Assembly: GCA_028095005.1 (NCBI GenBank)
Contig: CM051461.1
Span: forward strand, 28,455,432 to 28,519,431
Direction: 5' to 3'
From: Rhynchospora pubera
Taxonomy: Eukaryota > Streptophyta > Magnoliopsida > Poales > Cyperaceae
DNA: 64,000 nt
A model generated the notes under the pieces. That model did not search any database. It saw nothing but the letters and a program-made list of their open reading frames with translations, and was not told the DNA's origin. This document shows positions 37,088 through 49,746 of the stretch, piece by piece. The position numbers and the translations under genes were made by a program. How positions within the stretch are numbered: the stretch's first letter is position 1; each line of letters starts with the position of its first letter.

Positions 37088-38225
37088 GTTGCAAATGTGA
37101 ATAATTACCGAAATGTGCTTCCAAATGGTGTAAGAAGTTGAGAAGTACATCTCTTTGGTTTTTTATCAGAAATTCTGATTTGGACAGCTGAGTTATTTAT
37201 TTATTTTTTTGTCCTAGTTAAAATTTGTAATTTTTTATAGAACTAAGACTTGATATTAAGATTCTTGTTGGTTATTCTATTTACCTAAGCGTCTTAGCAT
37301 AGACTGAGGAATTTTATTCGATGATTTGATTTACAATCATCAACTTTTTTTGTGGACATATCATTTAATTTGTGATCAGGATTTTTCATGCAAAGTTATG
37401 TTGCTTTCGTTTTCTACTCATCATGAACATTAGCATTGATACAATATTAAATGGTAGGCAGTCAGCCTAAGAGCATTGATAAAATTAACTATTGATTTTA
37501 CTTGTGTGCAACTTATTTGAGATAGATACGGTACTTGTGCTTACGACGATTTAGGACATTCTGGGTGTGTTTGGAAGTGTGGTGAATAAGAATAGAATAG
37601 CTTATTTTAGAATAAGAATGGTGAATAAGAAATGTTAAATAATTGCTTATTCTTAGATTAAGAGATGTTGTTTGGGTGGTTAGTTAAGAATAAGAACAAG
37701 AAAAAATATTAAAATAATGATTTGCTGTTAGATGGTTAGCTTATTCCATTTTAGTTCCAACATTTTGTTGGAACAAGAATAAAAACCCGAATAAACTATT
37801 TTGCTTGTTCTAAATGATGTTTGGCAACCTCTAGAATTAGCAATTCCGAATAAGACCTTATTCCAAGAATTCCAAATGATGTTTGGCAACCTCTGTCTGT
37901 CAAATTAATTTAGGTCTGATCAAACAATGTTATTTATTATTCAATAATAATAATAATTTAGTTCTGTCAAATTATTTGAGAAAGATACGGCATTTGCTTT
38001 TAAGTTCTGACCACCTACCGTAGGTCCAATCAACTAGCTCTGATCCCATCTTCTTATCGGCTCCGTTTGGATAAGGTGTGGAAAGAAGGAAAGAAGTGAA
38101 AAAAGTATTAGAAAGTGTGTGACTTTGTAAAAAGTTTAGATTGTTTATAATAAATTTATTTTCTTATTCTCTTCTTCCATTCTTCCCAAATGGAATCCAA
38201 ACGTAGCCATCAAGAGACGCCCTTC
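37088..38225. other. Intergenic DNA with short MITEs
   Basis: No gene recognised. A segment near 37,565-37,900 has GTGTGTTTGGAAGTG and ATGATGTTTGGCAACC ends typical of small hAT or Harbinger MITEs. A cleaner one is listed at 38,059-38,208. Confidence 0.5.
38059..38208. mobile_element. 150-bp MITE with GGCTCCGTTTGGAT ends
   Basis: Left GGCTCCGTTTGGAT and right ATCCAAACGTAGCC are near-perfect inverses, flanked by ATC on both sides. A diverged relative lies at about 40,040-40,185. Confidence 0.75.
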
Positions 38226-38859
38226 AACGATGGCATTGATTCAAATGACAATGAAATTCACTATAGCTTGTATGGAATATATAAAATCTTATCCAATTAG
38301 TGAAAGGAGAATGGTTCAACAGTTCATATAGCAACTTGTTCATGCATATTAAATCGTCTTTTGATGCTACATTTTCGTATGCAAATTCAGAAACAGTAAA
38401 ACTAATTCTTTGTAGAATGATCAGTTAACGTTCAATGATTGCTTCCTTTTAGTGTCGAATCGTGATACCAGGCTTTCATTCAATAGAACACTGCCAAGAT
38501 AGTAAAAGATTTAATAATTAATTTTATGTCAACATTAATATAATTATCATATTAAAAAAATTTGAACTACGGATGTCAATGATAAGATTATTTATAGTCA
38601 TGATTTTATGACAATAAAATATTAAAATTCTTATTAAAGTTGTCGATATGACTATTTTATGCACAAATATTTGATGAAAAATAGACAGTTGCCTACAGAT
38701 ATTTTTTTAAAGCCCTCAGGCAGTTGTGATCTATGGATATTGCACCTCCATGATTAATATTTATTATTATATCAAAACAAAGTTCAATGTAAGTGGAGCG
38801 AGTCAAAGTCGTGGATATATAAAGAAAATGTCGCATAATTAATTAGGTTCATAACAAAA

Positions 38860-39184
38860 CACGGCCCACGGATTGTACTTGTAGTCTTGTACCAACTTAT
38901 TTACTTATTCAAGGTTCTTTTCCTGTGACAAGTGACAACGTCTTTCATATTGACAAGGTCAAAGATGACCCACTATTTTTAATTTCGTGGCCAAACACGT
39001 ACTCATAATTAGAAAAGGGTTGCTGCGAGTACTGCTATATAAACAGAGGCTTTGGCACAGATTTGGATATCTCTCTTTCAAATCAAACAAAGCTAGCTTG
39101 TTAATCATCCACAAGAGTACAAGACTTAGAGACCTCCAAACACACACGCACACACAAATAGCTAGCGAGAAAAGAGAGTATAAT
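38860..39184 (+). promoter_or_regulatory. Conserved promoter and leader of the charge-polarised gene, copy 2
   Basis: The core ACTGCTATATAAACAGA (TATA at 39,036-39,043) is also found unchanged at 41,474 (copy 3) and 54,889 (copy 4). Shared elements upstream include CCTGTGACAAGT and TGACAAGGTCAAAGATGACC. Downstream the leader shares CAGATTTGGATAT, AAACAAAGC and ACAAGAGTACAAGACTTA. The leader is about 120 bases from likely start to ATG. Confidence 0.75.
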
Positions 39185-39565
39185 ATGGAGGTAACTATCC
39201 AGAAGAGTGAGGAGAAGCACCATTGGAGTGAAAAAATGGTGGGACTAAAGCACAAGGTTGAGGATAAGCTTCACTTGCATGGAAGCCATGAAGGTGGTTT
39301 TAGAAAGAAGCTCAAAGAAAAATTCCATGGACTCTCACATAGTGAGGAAAATAAGAAGAAAGAGAAGAAGAGTAAAAAGAACAAGATCAAGATATACAAA
39401 AATCAGGAGGGTGAAGGAGAGGAAGAAGTAGAAGAGGAAGAGGTGGAAGAAGAAGAGGAGGAAGAGGAGGAGGAGGAAGCAGAGGAGGTGGAAGAAGTGG
39501 AGGGAGAAGAGGAAGGGGGGATAGCTGGATTAATCACAGAATTATGCAGCTCTATTTCTGAATAG
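39185..39565 (+). CDS. Charge-polarised small protein, copy 2 (intact)
   Basis: A 126-residue protein from ATG at 39,185. I chose this start over an upstream in-frame ATG (38,987) because the TATA box at 39,036 lies between them and the family copies align from here. Residues 1-70 are basic and histidine-rich (EEKHHWSEKMVGLKHK, LHLHGSHEGGFRKKLKEKFHG), then a lysine run (KKKEKKSKKNK). Residues 75-110 are almost all glutamate. The end GGIAGLITELCSSISE is hydrophobic and conserved with copy 4. No signal peptide or membrane segment is seen. The two short amphipathic lysine blocks recall dehydrin K-segments or the KS-type dehydrin N-terminus, but the match is weak and I do not assign that family. 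The function is unknown; a disordered, metal- or nucleic-acid-binding stress protein is one inference. Confidence 0.75.
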   Translation: MEVTIQKSEEKHHWSEKMVGLKHKVEDKLHLHGSHEGGFRKKLKEKFHGLSHSEENKKKEKKSKKNKIKIYKNQEGEGEEEVEEEEVEEEEEEEEEEEAEEVEEVEGEEEGGIAGLITELCSSISE

Positions 39566-40959
39566 CAATAATTTGTTTATAATTTTGTTTTTGTACATTA
39601 AAAATATTTGGTTTGCTAGGTCTTCATAATCAGGCTTCAAGCCGCAATAATGGCAGTATTGTGAATGTATCATTAATTATAATTGTTAATATATTAATTT
39701 GGTTGTTTTCATAAAAACAAAATCCCTCCGTAATAAAGAACTATTTAGGAATTGCCAACCAAGCACTTATTAGGAAGAAAGCAATTTACTTTCCATGTAA
39801 TGATGTGCATGGTTCTGCAATTGTACAATACTTTCTGCGCAATTTCCTGCCCTGAATTAATGGTCGAGCAAATATGCTCAATAATTGCGTTCGTATTGTA
39901 TTGCAATTTACAAATTAAGACATCTGTTATTAGTTTCAGCATCAGTATTATCTAATTTGATCAAGGAAAGTATATGAATAGTCTAATTCATCTTTGGTGG
40001 GAGCACTAGTGAAGAATCTACGACCTAATATGAGCAAGAAATTTAGTATTGGGAAGTGTGGGAAAAAGGTAAGAAGAGAAAAAGTATTGGGAAGTGCGTA
40101 ATTTTATGAAGAGTTTGAATTGTTTATAATAAATTTGGGTCTTCTTTCTTCTTCTTTCTTCCAACCCCATCCAAACAAGACCCGAGATAGAATTTTTGTC
40201 ATAACTAGTATTTTAAATTAAATTTTACCACTTTCATTGAATGCATTTCCTTCTAGTATGGTATCAGCTGGAGCCTGGAGTGTGGAAGAAGTACCCCTAG
40301 GGACCATGCCATACGCTCAGATCGATCACGTAGAGATAGTTCATTTGCATTATCAAGTTTAGGACATGTTGTGTCATATTTTGTATATGTAAGATAATGT
40401 TTTGTTCGAATACAAAAATATTGTATCGGGTTCAATGTTTGAAGTTTAAACATTTTAACTTGGGGCCTACATTCCATTGGTTAATGCTAAATTTTAGGTT
40501 TGATACAGGCTATTTTAATATTTGATGCACATGTTTTGTATGTGTAATGTATTCATGTTCACTTTTTTGATGCATGTGTGTTGAGAGTTGTGTTGTGAAT
40601 GGTATGAGATCGGTACGGAACCATAAAATTCTGAATTGTTCTTCAAGATGTTAATATACACATTAGCATACCCGCAACTAACTCACCAAATTTTTTCAAC
40701 TAATGGAGAAATTTTTTTTTTTTATTAACGTCAGTGTTGAATTAGCCTCAGTTTAGGTCTGGGCTTATCTTGTGTATGGTACTGAGTCTGGTATGAATTC
40801 ACAAATTATGTAGAACTGGTTCTGAATATGTTTTATGTGCGTCGGTATAAGCACACAACTAATTTACCAAAAGGTTTAATTTAATTAATGAGTTAATTTT
40901 TCTTTGAGCGTCCCTGTACTAATTAGGTTCTGCGTGTGCTTAAAAAATAATTAAATCAA
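39566..40959. other. 3' flank of copy 2 and intergenic DNA
   Basis: 39,580-39,860 matches the 3' flank of copy 3 (43,190-43,450), including TTTTGTTTTTGTACATTAAA and AACTATTTAGGAATTGCCAACCA. The remainder to 40,959 shows no gene. Confidence 0.6.
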
Positions 40960-41487
40960 TGATATAGTGAATTTTATACCAACATTAATATATTATCATA
41001 TTAAGAAAAATGAACTACGGAGGTCAATGATAAAATTATAGTCATGATAATATGAGTGTAAAATATTAAAATTCTTATTAAAGTTGTCGATATGACTAGT
41101 TATGCACGAATATTTGATCAAAAATAGACAAAGTTGCCTAAAGATAATTTCTTTTTTAAAATAGCCTTAGGTAGTTGTGATCCATGGATATTGCACTCCA
41201 TGATTAATATTTATTATTATATGATCTAAACAAACTTCAATGTAAGTGGAGCGAGTCAAACTTGTGGATATATAAAGAAAATGTCGAATAATTAATTAGG
41301 TCCATAACAAAACACGGCCCATGGATTATACCAATTTATTTACTTATTCAAGGTCCTTTTCCTGTGACAAGTAACAACGTTTTCATATTGACAAGGTCAA
41401 AGATGACCCACTATTTTTTATTTTGTGGTCAAACACGTACCTATAATTAGAAATAGGATTGCTGCGAATACGTACTGCTATATAAAC
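40960..41487 (+). promoter_or_regulatory. Promoter region of copy 3, cut at the TATA box by a transposon
   Basis: Matches 38,511-39,045 upstream of copy 2 along its length and ends with ACTGCTATATAAAC. The leader that should follow begins only at 42,670, after the inserted element. Confidence 0.8.
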
Positions 41488-42669
41488 AGAAATTATAACC
41501 ACCATCGCGTTTTGTATCATCGCTACCATCGCTAACTAAAAATAGAATTTCCGCTCCCTCTCCTCTCACGCGTGCACTCCTTCCGCTCTCTCCTCTCACG
41601 CGCGCTCTCCTTCCCTAGCGCGTTCATCTTCTCCACCTCCTCTCTTCCCTTCTCTGCCACACTACCCTCCGTCCCTCTTCACTCTCCTTCTACTCCCGTG
41701 CATTTTCTTCTCTTCTATGTCTTTTCTCTGACAAGCAAGAAAACAAATTGAACATATATAATAACAAATTGAACATATGAATGAACAAAGTGAACATATA
41801 CACCAACAAAGTGAGACATAAAATAAACACAGAACTCTGACGCACAGCAAAACAAATTAAACACATAGAAGTAACAAATTGAACATATAGAATAACAAAT
41901 TGAACATATAAATGAACAAAGTGAACATATACACATAAATCTGACAAGCAAGAAAACAAATTGAACATATAGAATAACAAATTGAACATATACACCAACA
42001 AAGTGAGACATAAAATAAACACAGAAATCTGACGAACAGCAGAACAAATTGAACACATAGAAATAACAAATTGAACAGATGAATGAACAAAGTGAACATA
42101 TACACTAACAAAGTGAGATATAAAATAAACACATAAATCTGACAAGCAAGAAAACAAATTGAACATATGAATAAACAAAGTGAACATATACACCTACAAA
42201 GTGAGACATAAAAAAAACACAGAAATCTGACGCACAACAAAACAAATTGAACACATAGAAAGAACAAATTGAACAGATGAATGAACAAAGTGAACATATA
42301 CACTAACAAAGTGAGATATAAAATAAACACATAAATCTGACAAGCAACAAAACAAATTGAACATATAGAATAACAAATTGAATATATGAATGAACAAAGT
42401 GAACATATACACCAACAAATTGAACATAAGGAAGAGACTGAAGAGTGCGAAGGGAGGGGGAAGGGAGAGAGATGCACAGAAGGAAGAGACTGAAGAGAGC
42501 GAAGGGAGATGAGCGTACCCGGATGAGGAGAGGGGAGCGCTTCGCAGGGTGAGGAGAGGGCTCACTTCGCTGGGGAGAGAGGACCGCTTCGCTTCGCTGG
42601 GTTAGGAGAGGGGAGCGCTTCGAGCGATGATAGCGATGGTAGAAATAGAGATGGTAGTAATCAATTTCC
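41488..42669. mobile_element. 1.2-kb Mutator-like non-autonomous element inserted at a TATA box
   Basis: CTATATAAAC lies on both sides (41,478-41,487 and 42,670-42,679), a 10-11 bp target duplication. The ends AGAAATTATAACCACCATC and the inverse of the right end GGAAATTGATTACTACCATC form imperfect inverted repeats of about 50 bp with CATCGCTA motifs. The subterminal parts are CT/GC-rich with repeated CTCCTCTCACGCG. The middle is a tandem array. Confidence 0.82.
41730..42430. repeat. Tandem array of AACAAATTGAACATATA-type units
   Basis: About 700 bases built from 15-21 bp subunits (AACAAATTGAACATATAGAA, GAACAAAGTGAACATATACA) in higher-order units of roughly 120 bp that include AAATAAACACAGAAATCTGAC. 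On the minus strand several frames stay open for 110-206 codons because of the repeat composition. Confidence 0.88.
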
Positions 42670-42811
42670 CTATATAAACAAAGGCTTTGTCACAGATTTG
42701 GATATATCTCTTTCAAATCAAACAAAGCTTGTTAATCATCCACAAGAGTACAAGACTTAGAGACCTCCAAACACACTCGGAGACACAAATAGCGAGAAAA
42801 GAGAGAATAAT

Positions 42812-43191
42812 ATGGATGTAACTATCCAAAAGAGTGAGAAGCACCATTGGAGTGAAAAATGGAGGGACCAAAGCACAAGGTTGGAGATAAGCTTCACTTG
42901 CATGGAAGCCATGAAGGTGGTTTTAGAAAGAAGCTCAAAGAAAAATTCCATGGACTCTAACATAGTGAGGAAAATAAGAAGAAGGAGAAGAAGAGTAAAA
43001 AAAACAAGATCAAGATTTACAAAAATCAGGAGGTTGAAGGAGAGGAAGAAGAAGTAGAAGAGGAAGAGATGGAAGAAGAAGAAGAAGAAGAGGAGGAGGA
43101 GGAAGCAGAGGAGGTAGAAGAAATGGAGGGAGAAGAGGAAGGTGGGATAGCTGGATTAATCACAGAATTATTCAGCTCTATTTTTGAATAG
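42812..43191 (+). pseudogene. Charge-polarised gene family, copy 3 (pseudogene)
   Basis: Begins MDVTIQKSEKHHWSEK, one glutamate shorter than copy 2, then loses one A, which shifts the frame. A TAA also replaces a serine/histidine region near 42,958 in the ancestral frame. The polyglutamate part and the end GGIAGLITEL can still be traced to a stop at 43,189-43,191. Its 3' flank matches that of copy 2. Promoter upstream elements are separated from the leader by the 1.2-kb insertion. Confidence 0.88.
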
Positions 43192-43496
43192 TTATAATTT
43201 GTTCATAATTTTGTTTTTGTACATTAAAAATATTTGGTTTGCTAGATCTTTATAATCAAACTTCAAGCATTAATAATGGCAGTATTGTGAATGTATCAGT
43301 ATTATTGTTAATATATTTGTTTGTTTTCATAAAAAAGAAAATCCCTTTGTAATAAAGAACTATTTAGGAATTGCCAACCAGCCACTTATCAGGATGTGCA
43401 TGGTTCTGCAATGGTACAATACTTTCTGCGCAATTTCCTACCCTGAATTAATTGGCATGCAAATTTGCTCAATAACAATAAAAATAGCATGAATGC

Positions 43497-43690
43497 GTTG
43501 TGTGTTTGGTTGGTCTCACTGAATAAGAAATAAGACTTACTCGAATAAGTCCTTATTCGTTCTCTTGTTTAAAAAAAAAAGAAATACTGGAACAAAAATA
43601 AAAAGTCGAATAAGTCATTATTAGTTAATTGTTTGATTCGCAGAAATAAGCGCATATTAGAATATATATAAGTCCGCCAAACCAGACGCA
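43497..43690. mobile_element. Small MITE with TGTGTTTGGTTGG ends
   Basis: Left GTTGTGTGTTTGGTTGG and right CCGCCAAACCAGACGCA are approximate inverses around an AT-rich centre with CGAATAAG repeats. Boundaries are approximate. Confidence 0.5.
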
Positions 43691-43999
43691 TATTTCTGTT
43701 CATGGCCTCATGGGTCTGACCTGGGTGCATTTCAGCTTTTTGGAGATACATATAACAACAAATTTGTCTAGTTCAAATAAATTTAATTAAAATTTTAATT
43801 AAATTTGTCTTAATGTGGAACTCAAGTTGGTTTATTTTTAAATTCAAATTGCATACGATTACAATATTACTTGTCGATTTAGCGAACCTATTCAACTATA
43901 ATACGCCAACATAGCTGGTTGCATGATACTCAATGACGACTAGTACGTTTTGCTCAATTATAGATTCGTTTTAAAAATATTAAAATTTCTACCGATTAA

Positions 44000-44373
44000 G
44001 GTGCGTTTGTATCGTATAAGAATAAAAGGATTAGATATTCAAAATAAAAAAATATTCCTAAACGATTAAGTACGAATTATTTTTTTAACATTTTAGAGTG
44101 TTATTTTTAAGTGATCCAACATTCGAAATAATTTTTTTTATTATGTTTGGGTTATTTTTTTTAATCTGGATAAAAAAGTAGTGGTCCTAACAACTTTTTA
44201 ATTCAGAAAAAAAATCCAAACACACTAACAATATAAATTTATTTTTAATGTCGGACCACTTAAAAATTTCACTATATATCATAAAAATTTATTCTTGATA
44301 ATTTAGTAACAGTATTTCTTTTTTACTCTGAATAACTAATTCTAGTATTATTCTTAAATGATCCAAACACGCC
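44000..44373. mobile_element. MITE in the 3' flank of copy 3
   Basis: Left GGTGCGTTTGTATCGTATAAG and right TTAAATGATCCAAACACGCC are imperfect inverses. The paralogous flank of copy 4 (near 57,575) lacks it, which shows it as an insertion. Confidence 0.72.
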
Positions 44374-46163
44374 TGTACTAGAAGAAAAATGTGAAATTAC
44401 TAACTCTTCAGGAATTCTGTGACTGAATGTTAATAAATAATCTATAATTTTATGAAATTTGAATGTAAAACGAATACAATGATTAAATTTAAAATAATAA
44501 TTATAGTTGTTGTGGGAGGATAAATTATAATTTGAGGGACTAAAATTAATATGATGAACGACTTTTGATGAGTTCCTCATAAGATCGGAGTGCTCTACGC
44601 CCTCCTCCCTCTTACCAGTTTGACCCTTCCTACAGCAAAGGAGCAAGCAGAAGCTGAAGGCACGAACGCTTGTCGAACATCTACTGAATTTATTTTAAGT
44701 AATACCTAAAATGTGACAAGGACGTACAATTTACCGTGGATATAAAATATAAGGGGACAATTTTGCAAAATTGAGGACGACAGCATAATCGTGATGAATT
44801 TTCTTCCCGGCTCATCTGTTCCTGTTTATAAGAGAAAATATTGGACATATTTGCAAACAAGAGAAGTAACAAACAATTTGCAAAGAAACTTGCGATCTAT
44901 CACGCGACATCCTGTGTCATGGTATATGTATTTATTCAATTTATTCATCAATAAGTCCGGTTTGTTTATCTGTGTGTTCATTTTATTCAATTATGAGTTA
45001 GACTTTTTTTTCATTGTTGTTCTAATTATTATATGTATTTCTAACTTATTTTTATTGAACTTATCTATTTGTATATATTTATTTTGTTCAAGCGATTACA
45101 AAACAGTAGTTACCATTTATGATTTGAAATTGTGACAGCGAAACAATCAAACCAAGCTACCATTACCCTCAAACTGAAACCCCTTTTTTGTATGAAATTT
45201 TTTGAAAATTGATTAGTATCATCGCTAGAAATGTCATCGCTAATCCAGCGATCTCCTCACCCCGCGCACTTTATTTCGTAAGCAAATGTTCAATTGGATA
45301 AGTACACATATTCTGTTAATTAATTATAAATGTTCAGTTAGTTGTAATAAAAAAATATAAATGTTATCCGCAAAAATGTTCATTTTGATAAGTATAAGTA
45401 TTCAATTTATTCAGTATTACTTTTTAATTTTTTTTAATAGGTGCATGTCAAGCGAGGGGGTCACGAATCGGAAAAAACCACATGAAAATATTAGAAGGGG
45501 TCATGAACCGATCCGGTTCAAATTAAAATTTTTTTCCGACTTTGTCCCTGGCGCGTCCGTCTCCAAGGCTGACGCGACTGATGCACAACCCTATATAATA
45601 AAACCATAGCCGGTGCATTTAAATGAACACTTTTGATTGTAACACATTTGGTTATCAAACTAAATATTTATAACAGACAACGACCATGACCGGGGTAGTT
45701 TTTTTAGCGGTGCACTTATCATTCTTGAAATTTTTTTGATACTGGTCTATGGATCACATTAGGTTTATGAAAAAAGCCCAATTACATTACAAGCCCACAA
45801 ATACGTGACCAATTGCAATCATATCAGGAAATAAGAACAGGACTCGTATAAAACACTATTATGATCTAATTTAAACAATTTAACCGGAAGTATAAACAAT
45901 ATTGTTATGATGCAGATAGAAATTAATAATTATTTACTAGAATACAAGATTCCTTTATAGATATACAATCACTGTTATATTGTTCTAGAGGCATCTTGTT
46001 CTATTTCCACTGAAAGTGGAAAAGAGATAAATTTTATTTCACAAATTGATTGAATTATGCTCCTCTAAACAAATATATTTTTTTTAAAAAAAAATCTGTT
46101 ATAAAAAGCAGTCTTCTCTATCAAAATCCAGCTAAAAAAAACAGACAGAAACGATTTAATTAA
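44374..46163. other. 3' flank duplication and intergenic DNA
   Basis: 44,380-44,560 pairs with 57,600-57,750 (ATGTGAAATTA, GACTCTTCAG-like, GTTGTTGTGGGAGGA). 44,930-45,420 has scattered GTTCAATTT/GTTCATTTT motifs and CATCGCTA near 45,221, faintly like the 41,488 element inverted. No gene recognised. Confidence 0.45.
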
Positions 46164-46701
46164 GAGATAGGCTAAAATTAGTTGCGACTGACGGATGAGA
46201 CCGACAATTACGATCAAATCTCAATGTTCGAGATTTTAACAGTAGATCCGAACCGTTCAATGTGTTTTTTATATTGAAATCTCTTTGGAGACAAAATTTT
46301 ATATTTTTCTGAAATTTTTTAGTATTTGTTTGGTATTTTACAAAATTCTTAATCTAAACAATTATGGACCCTTCAATAACTATGATTTTTAAAAATATCA
46401 AAAAAATAGTAAATAAAATCATAAAAATATAAAATATGGTCTCCAATGAGATTTCAATATGGAGAACACATTAAGTGGTTCAAATTAGACATTAGAACCT
46501 CAAAAATTGAGATATAATCGCAACTGATGGCAGTGGCGAGGCCAGTAAAGGGCAAGTGCGGGCACTTGCCCAGCCTTGTTTTTCAAAAAATAGTGGCTCG
46601 TATATATGTGTTTTAATGGGTGCCCAGGCTTGAAGTTTTACTGTGCCTACTCTTGGGCTTTATAACTAAGTTTTTAACGATCCACTCTATTCTTTTATCT
46701 G

Positions 46702-49700
46702 CACTACGCCATTTTTTCTTATTTGTACCGATTAATTAGGAATTATTAGTACCGGTTGTCAAGCGGTACTAATAATAGGGGGTGCTAAAAATAATTAAAA
46801 ATCGGTACTAAAAATCCGGTGCTAAAAACATGGTGGAATTCGCGCGAAAAAAGATGGCGATCTTTAGTACCGGTTTTTAACTAATAACCGGTACTAAAGA
46901 TATCATCTTTAGTACCCGTTATTAACTAAAATCGGTACTAAAGATCACTGCCATTTTTTAAATATTTAGCATCTTTAGTACCGGTTTTTAGTTAAAAACC
47001 AGCATTAAAAATCTTTTTTTTTTTAAAAAAAATTACAAATTTTGTTTGTAGTTTATTTTGCTAGCCATAATTGTTCACATATATATCCATATATATCACA
47101 GAAAATATATAAACATCACATAAATTCACAATTGTCACAGATGCACCACATATATACAACCCAAATTAAATTACATACCCATTAATATTTATTAATCCAT
47201 ATATCATTTAAGATTACAAGAAATCAAAATAAGAAATTAAGTGACCAGATGAATGAGAGGAAGGGATTGTTGAAGCTGTCCATCTCTTTAGTTCTTAAAT
47301 AAAGCTCTGATCTGTTTTTAATAAAAGGAAAATAATGTTACATGAAGTCTAGGTATCACAAAAATAAACCAAGAATACTAATTCAATGCATTTACGTTGA
47401 TATTTTCATTATTACTGGGCTACAAAGGCTTCATGTAAAAATTCTGAAAAAGTACTTCATGCAGAAACTTTGCCATTGGTACTGAAAAAGTGCTTCAACA
47501 CCACCAAAAATAGATAATAAATTGCTTTAATAATTGCTTAGTCCAATATATTGGTGTCAAATTAATTCAACAGTAAATTGAAGGGGCTCTCTATCACATG
47601 AACTAAAAATTTGACAGAATACTTGTTAGTTCATTATATTTCCAAAAAAATAAAAAAATGAGGTTCACTATTGCTTTAATAAACAAGTTGGTAATATAGA
47701 AGCTAGACACTAAATTGGGTACCTTTTGATTTTGCACAGCCTGAAGCGTCTCAAGTTTGACAAAAAATTTCTGTATTTTGGAAATTCTCAAAGATATAAA
47801 TAAATGAATGAAATACAAGAATGACCAACATTGAGAACCAATTGCTAACACCTGTTACATTAATGTACAAAGTATCATAAATAATGTTGTACAATACAGA
47901 TGGCAATAGAGTTTAACAAATAGCTATATGATAATTTGCTATTTTTAAAATGAATCATATATACTGTTGTGCTTCAATATATTCTTCTCATAATTGCATG
48001 AACCATCTAATATAACAAGGCATGAGAAAAAATATCAATTACCACAAGTTCACAATATCAAACCATTTCACAAAAGAAGCACACAACACAGGTAAATAAA
48101 TTTTGCTTTATGTATAAATCTAGAATTAAACGGGTTAGAATATGTGAAATTTCCTAAATCAAAGACTGCTTTACCTCACTCCCCTTGCTATCGTAATCAC
48201 CACTTTCATGTTTATCCTCTTCTAATGAGAACTCCTAATTAGTGAAGATATTACTTTTAAGTGGAATTAGCAAAAACAAATAAGAAATAAAAGACTAACT
48301 GCAATTTGACAGGTTTCGAGCATGGATATTGGTTAGAAAAGTATGTGTGTTAATGCATCTTCAACTCTCTCCACAGTAAAATCCATTACATAACTATAAG
48401 CATTTCAACAAGCATGTTATAGGCATAATTTTCTCATCTATTTTTGCAGAGAGGGAGAAGAGAGAAGGGCTCCATTGTTAAATTTAGAGTCGGATTTAAA
48501 GTTATTGAACTCAAAAAAAAAAAGACAAACCTGAGGAGGAGGTGGTTAAAGTGGGCCCAAAGAGGATCCTCGAACTAAGGCAAGACAGCGACAGAGTCGG
48601 ATAGATGCGAGAGGACGGAGTTGGAGGGATGCAGATAAGGCGTCGGTCCAGGCGGCGATGAGGCGGAGAGGTCTGGCGTGGGAGCCATGAGAAAGCGAGA
48701 AGCGGAGCTAAGAATGAGAATAGTGGTGGTCTAGGATTTATGTCTCAGATTTTTGTCCACAGTTGATTTGGGAATGAGGGATAAAGGCAAAATTATGGGG
48801 AAATGGAAGAGAGACGAATTAATTTGGGTTGATTTGGGAAGAGAGAGAGGTAGAGAGGTGAGCCGCCATGGTTTGGAATAGTCCTTAGATCGGAGGTGAG
48901 CCGCCATGTCTCGAGAGAGGTAGGGAGAGAGGTGGGGTTCTCGGCTGGTTGAGTGAGAGGAAAGAGATGTGAGCGGAGAGGTGAAAGAGATGAGTAGCTA
49001 ATTGAAAGAGGCAGGGTTGACGGAGAGGGATTCTCATCCTCAGCAGCCAGGATTTGGTTGTTCCAAACAGCCAATCCTTTGTTTTTTAAATATTTCAAAA
49101 TTTTAAAATTTAAATTTTGAATCCAAACCGTTGATCTTGTTCAATTTTACGGGCGATGTGTTTTCGTATAAATTTTATAAAATTTAGAGTTGATTTGATA
49201 CTAGATCAATTGGTTAACAAATGAACGAATCTGGTTAACTATCACTGATTAATTCTAATACGTTCATAATTTGGTCACTTAATCAAGTATCAAATTAACT
49301 CCAAATTTTATAAAACTTATATGAAAACGCATCGTTCGCAAAATTGAACAAGATCAACGGTTTGGATTAAATATTTAAAATTTAAAATTTTGAAATATTT
49401 AAAAAATAAAGGGTTAGCTGTTTGGAACAGCCAAATCCTCGGCCGCTGAGGATGCGAATCCTGACGGAGAGAGCGAGAAAAAGAAAAACAGTTTTTATTT
49501 AGTACCGATTTTTCTTAGGAACTGGTACTAAAAACACTATCTTTAGTATCGATTTTTAAAAAAATCGATACTAAAGATAAATTTTTTTTTATTTTTTTGC
49601 CAACCTTTTAATATCGGTTTTTTAAAAAAACAGGTACTAAAGATAAAACTTGAAAATTACGAAATTGCCACCGACTATTTTTTATACCGATTTTGTTAAA

Positions 49701-49746
49701 AACTGGTACTAATGGAGTGGTACTAAAGCTCTTTTTTGGTGTAGTG
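46702..49746. mobile_element. Non-autonomous CACTA element nested in the hAT-like element
   Basis: Starts CACTACGCCATTTTTTC and ends with the inverse of CACTACACCAAAAAAG. Many subterminal TTTAGTACCGGTTTT motifs lie at both ends in opposite directions, as in CACTA (EnSpm) elements. Flanking triplets are CTG and TTG, a 3-bp duplication with one change. Length is 3,045 bp; no transposase frame was found. The middle (47,050-49,000) is noncoding AT-rich sequence with a GA-rich part near 48,540-49,010 and may be captured DNA. Confidence 0.88.
49028..49461. mobile_element. Foldback MITE nested in the CACTA element
   Basis: Inverted arms of about 190 bases: GGATTCTCATCCTCAGC at left, the inverse of GCTGAGGATGCGAATCC at right. 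TGACGGAGAG is exactly duplicated on both sides (49,018-49,027 and 49,462-49,471), a 10-bp target duplication in the Mutator range. Confidence 0.9.

Noticed and set aside
38987..39184. N-terminal extension of the charge-polarised gene, copy 2
   Set aside because: The TATA box lies inside it and the other copies do not keep it in frame.
48793..49098. 101-codon minus-strand frame in the CACTA element
   Set aside because: It spans the border of the nested MITE, so it cannot be an ancestral gene.
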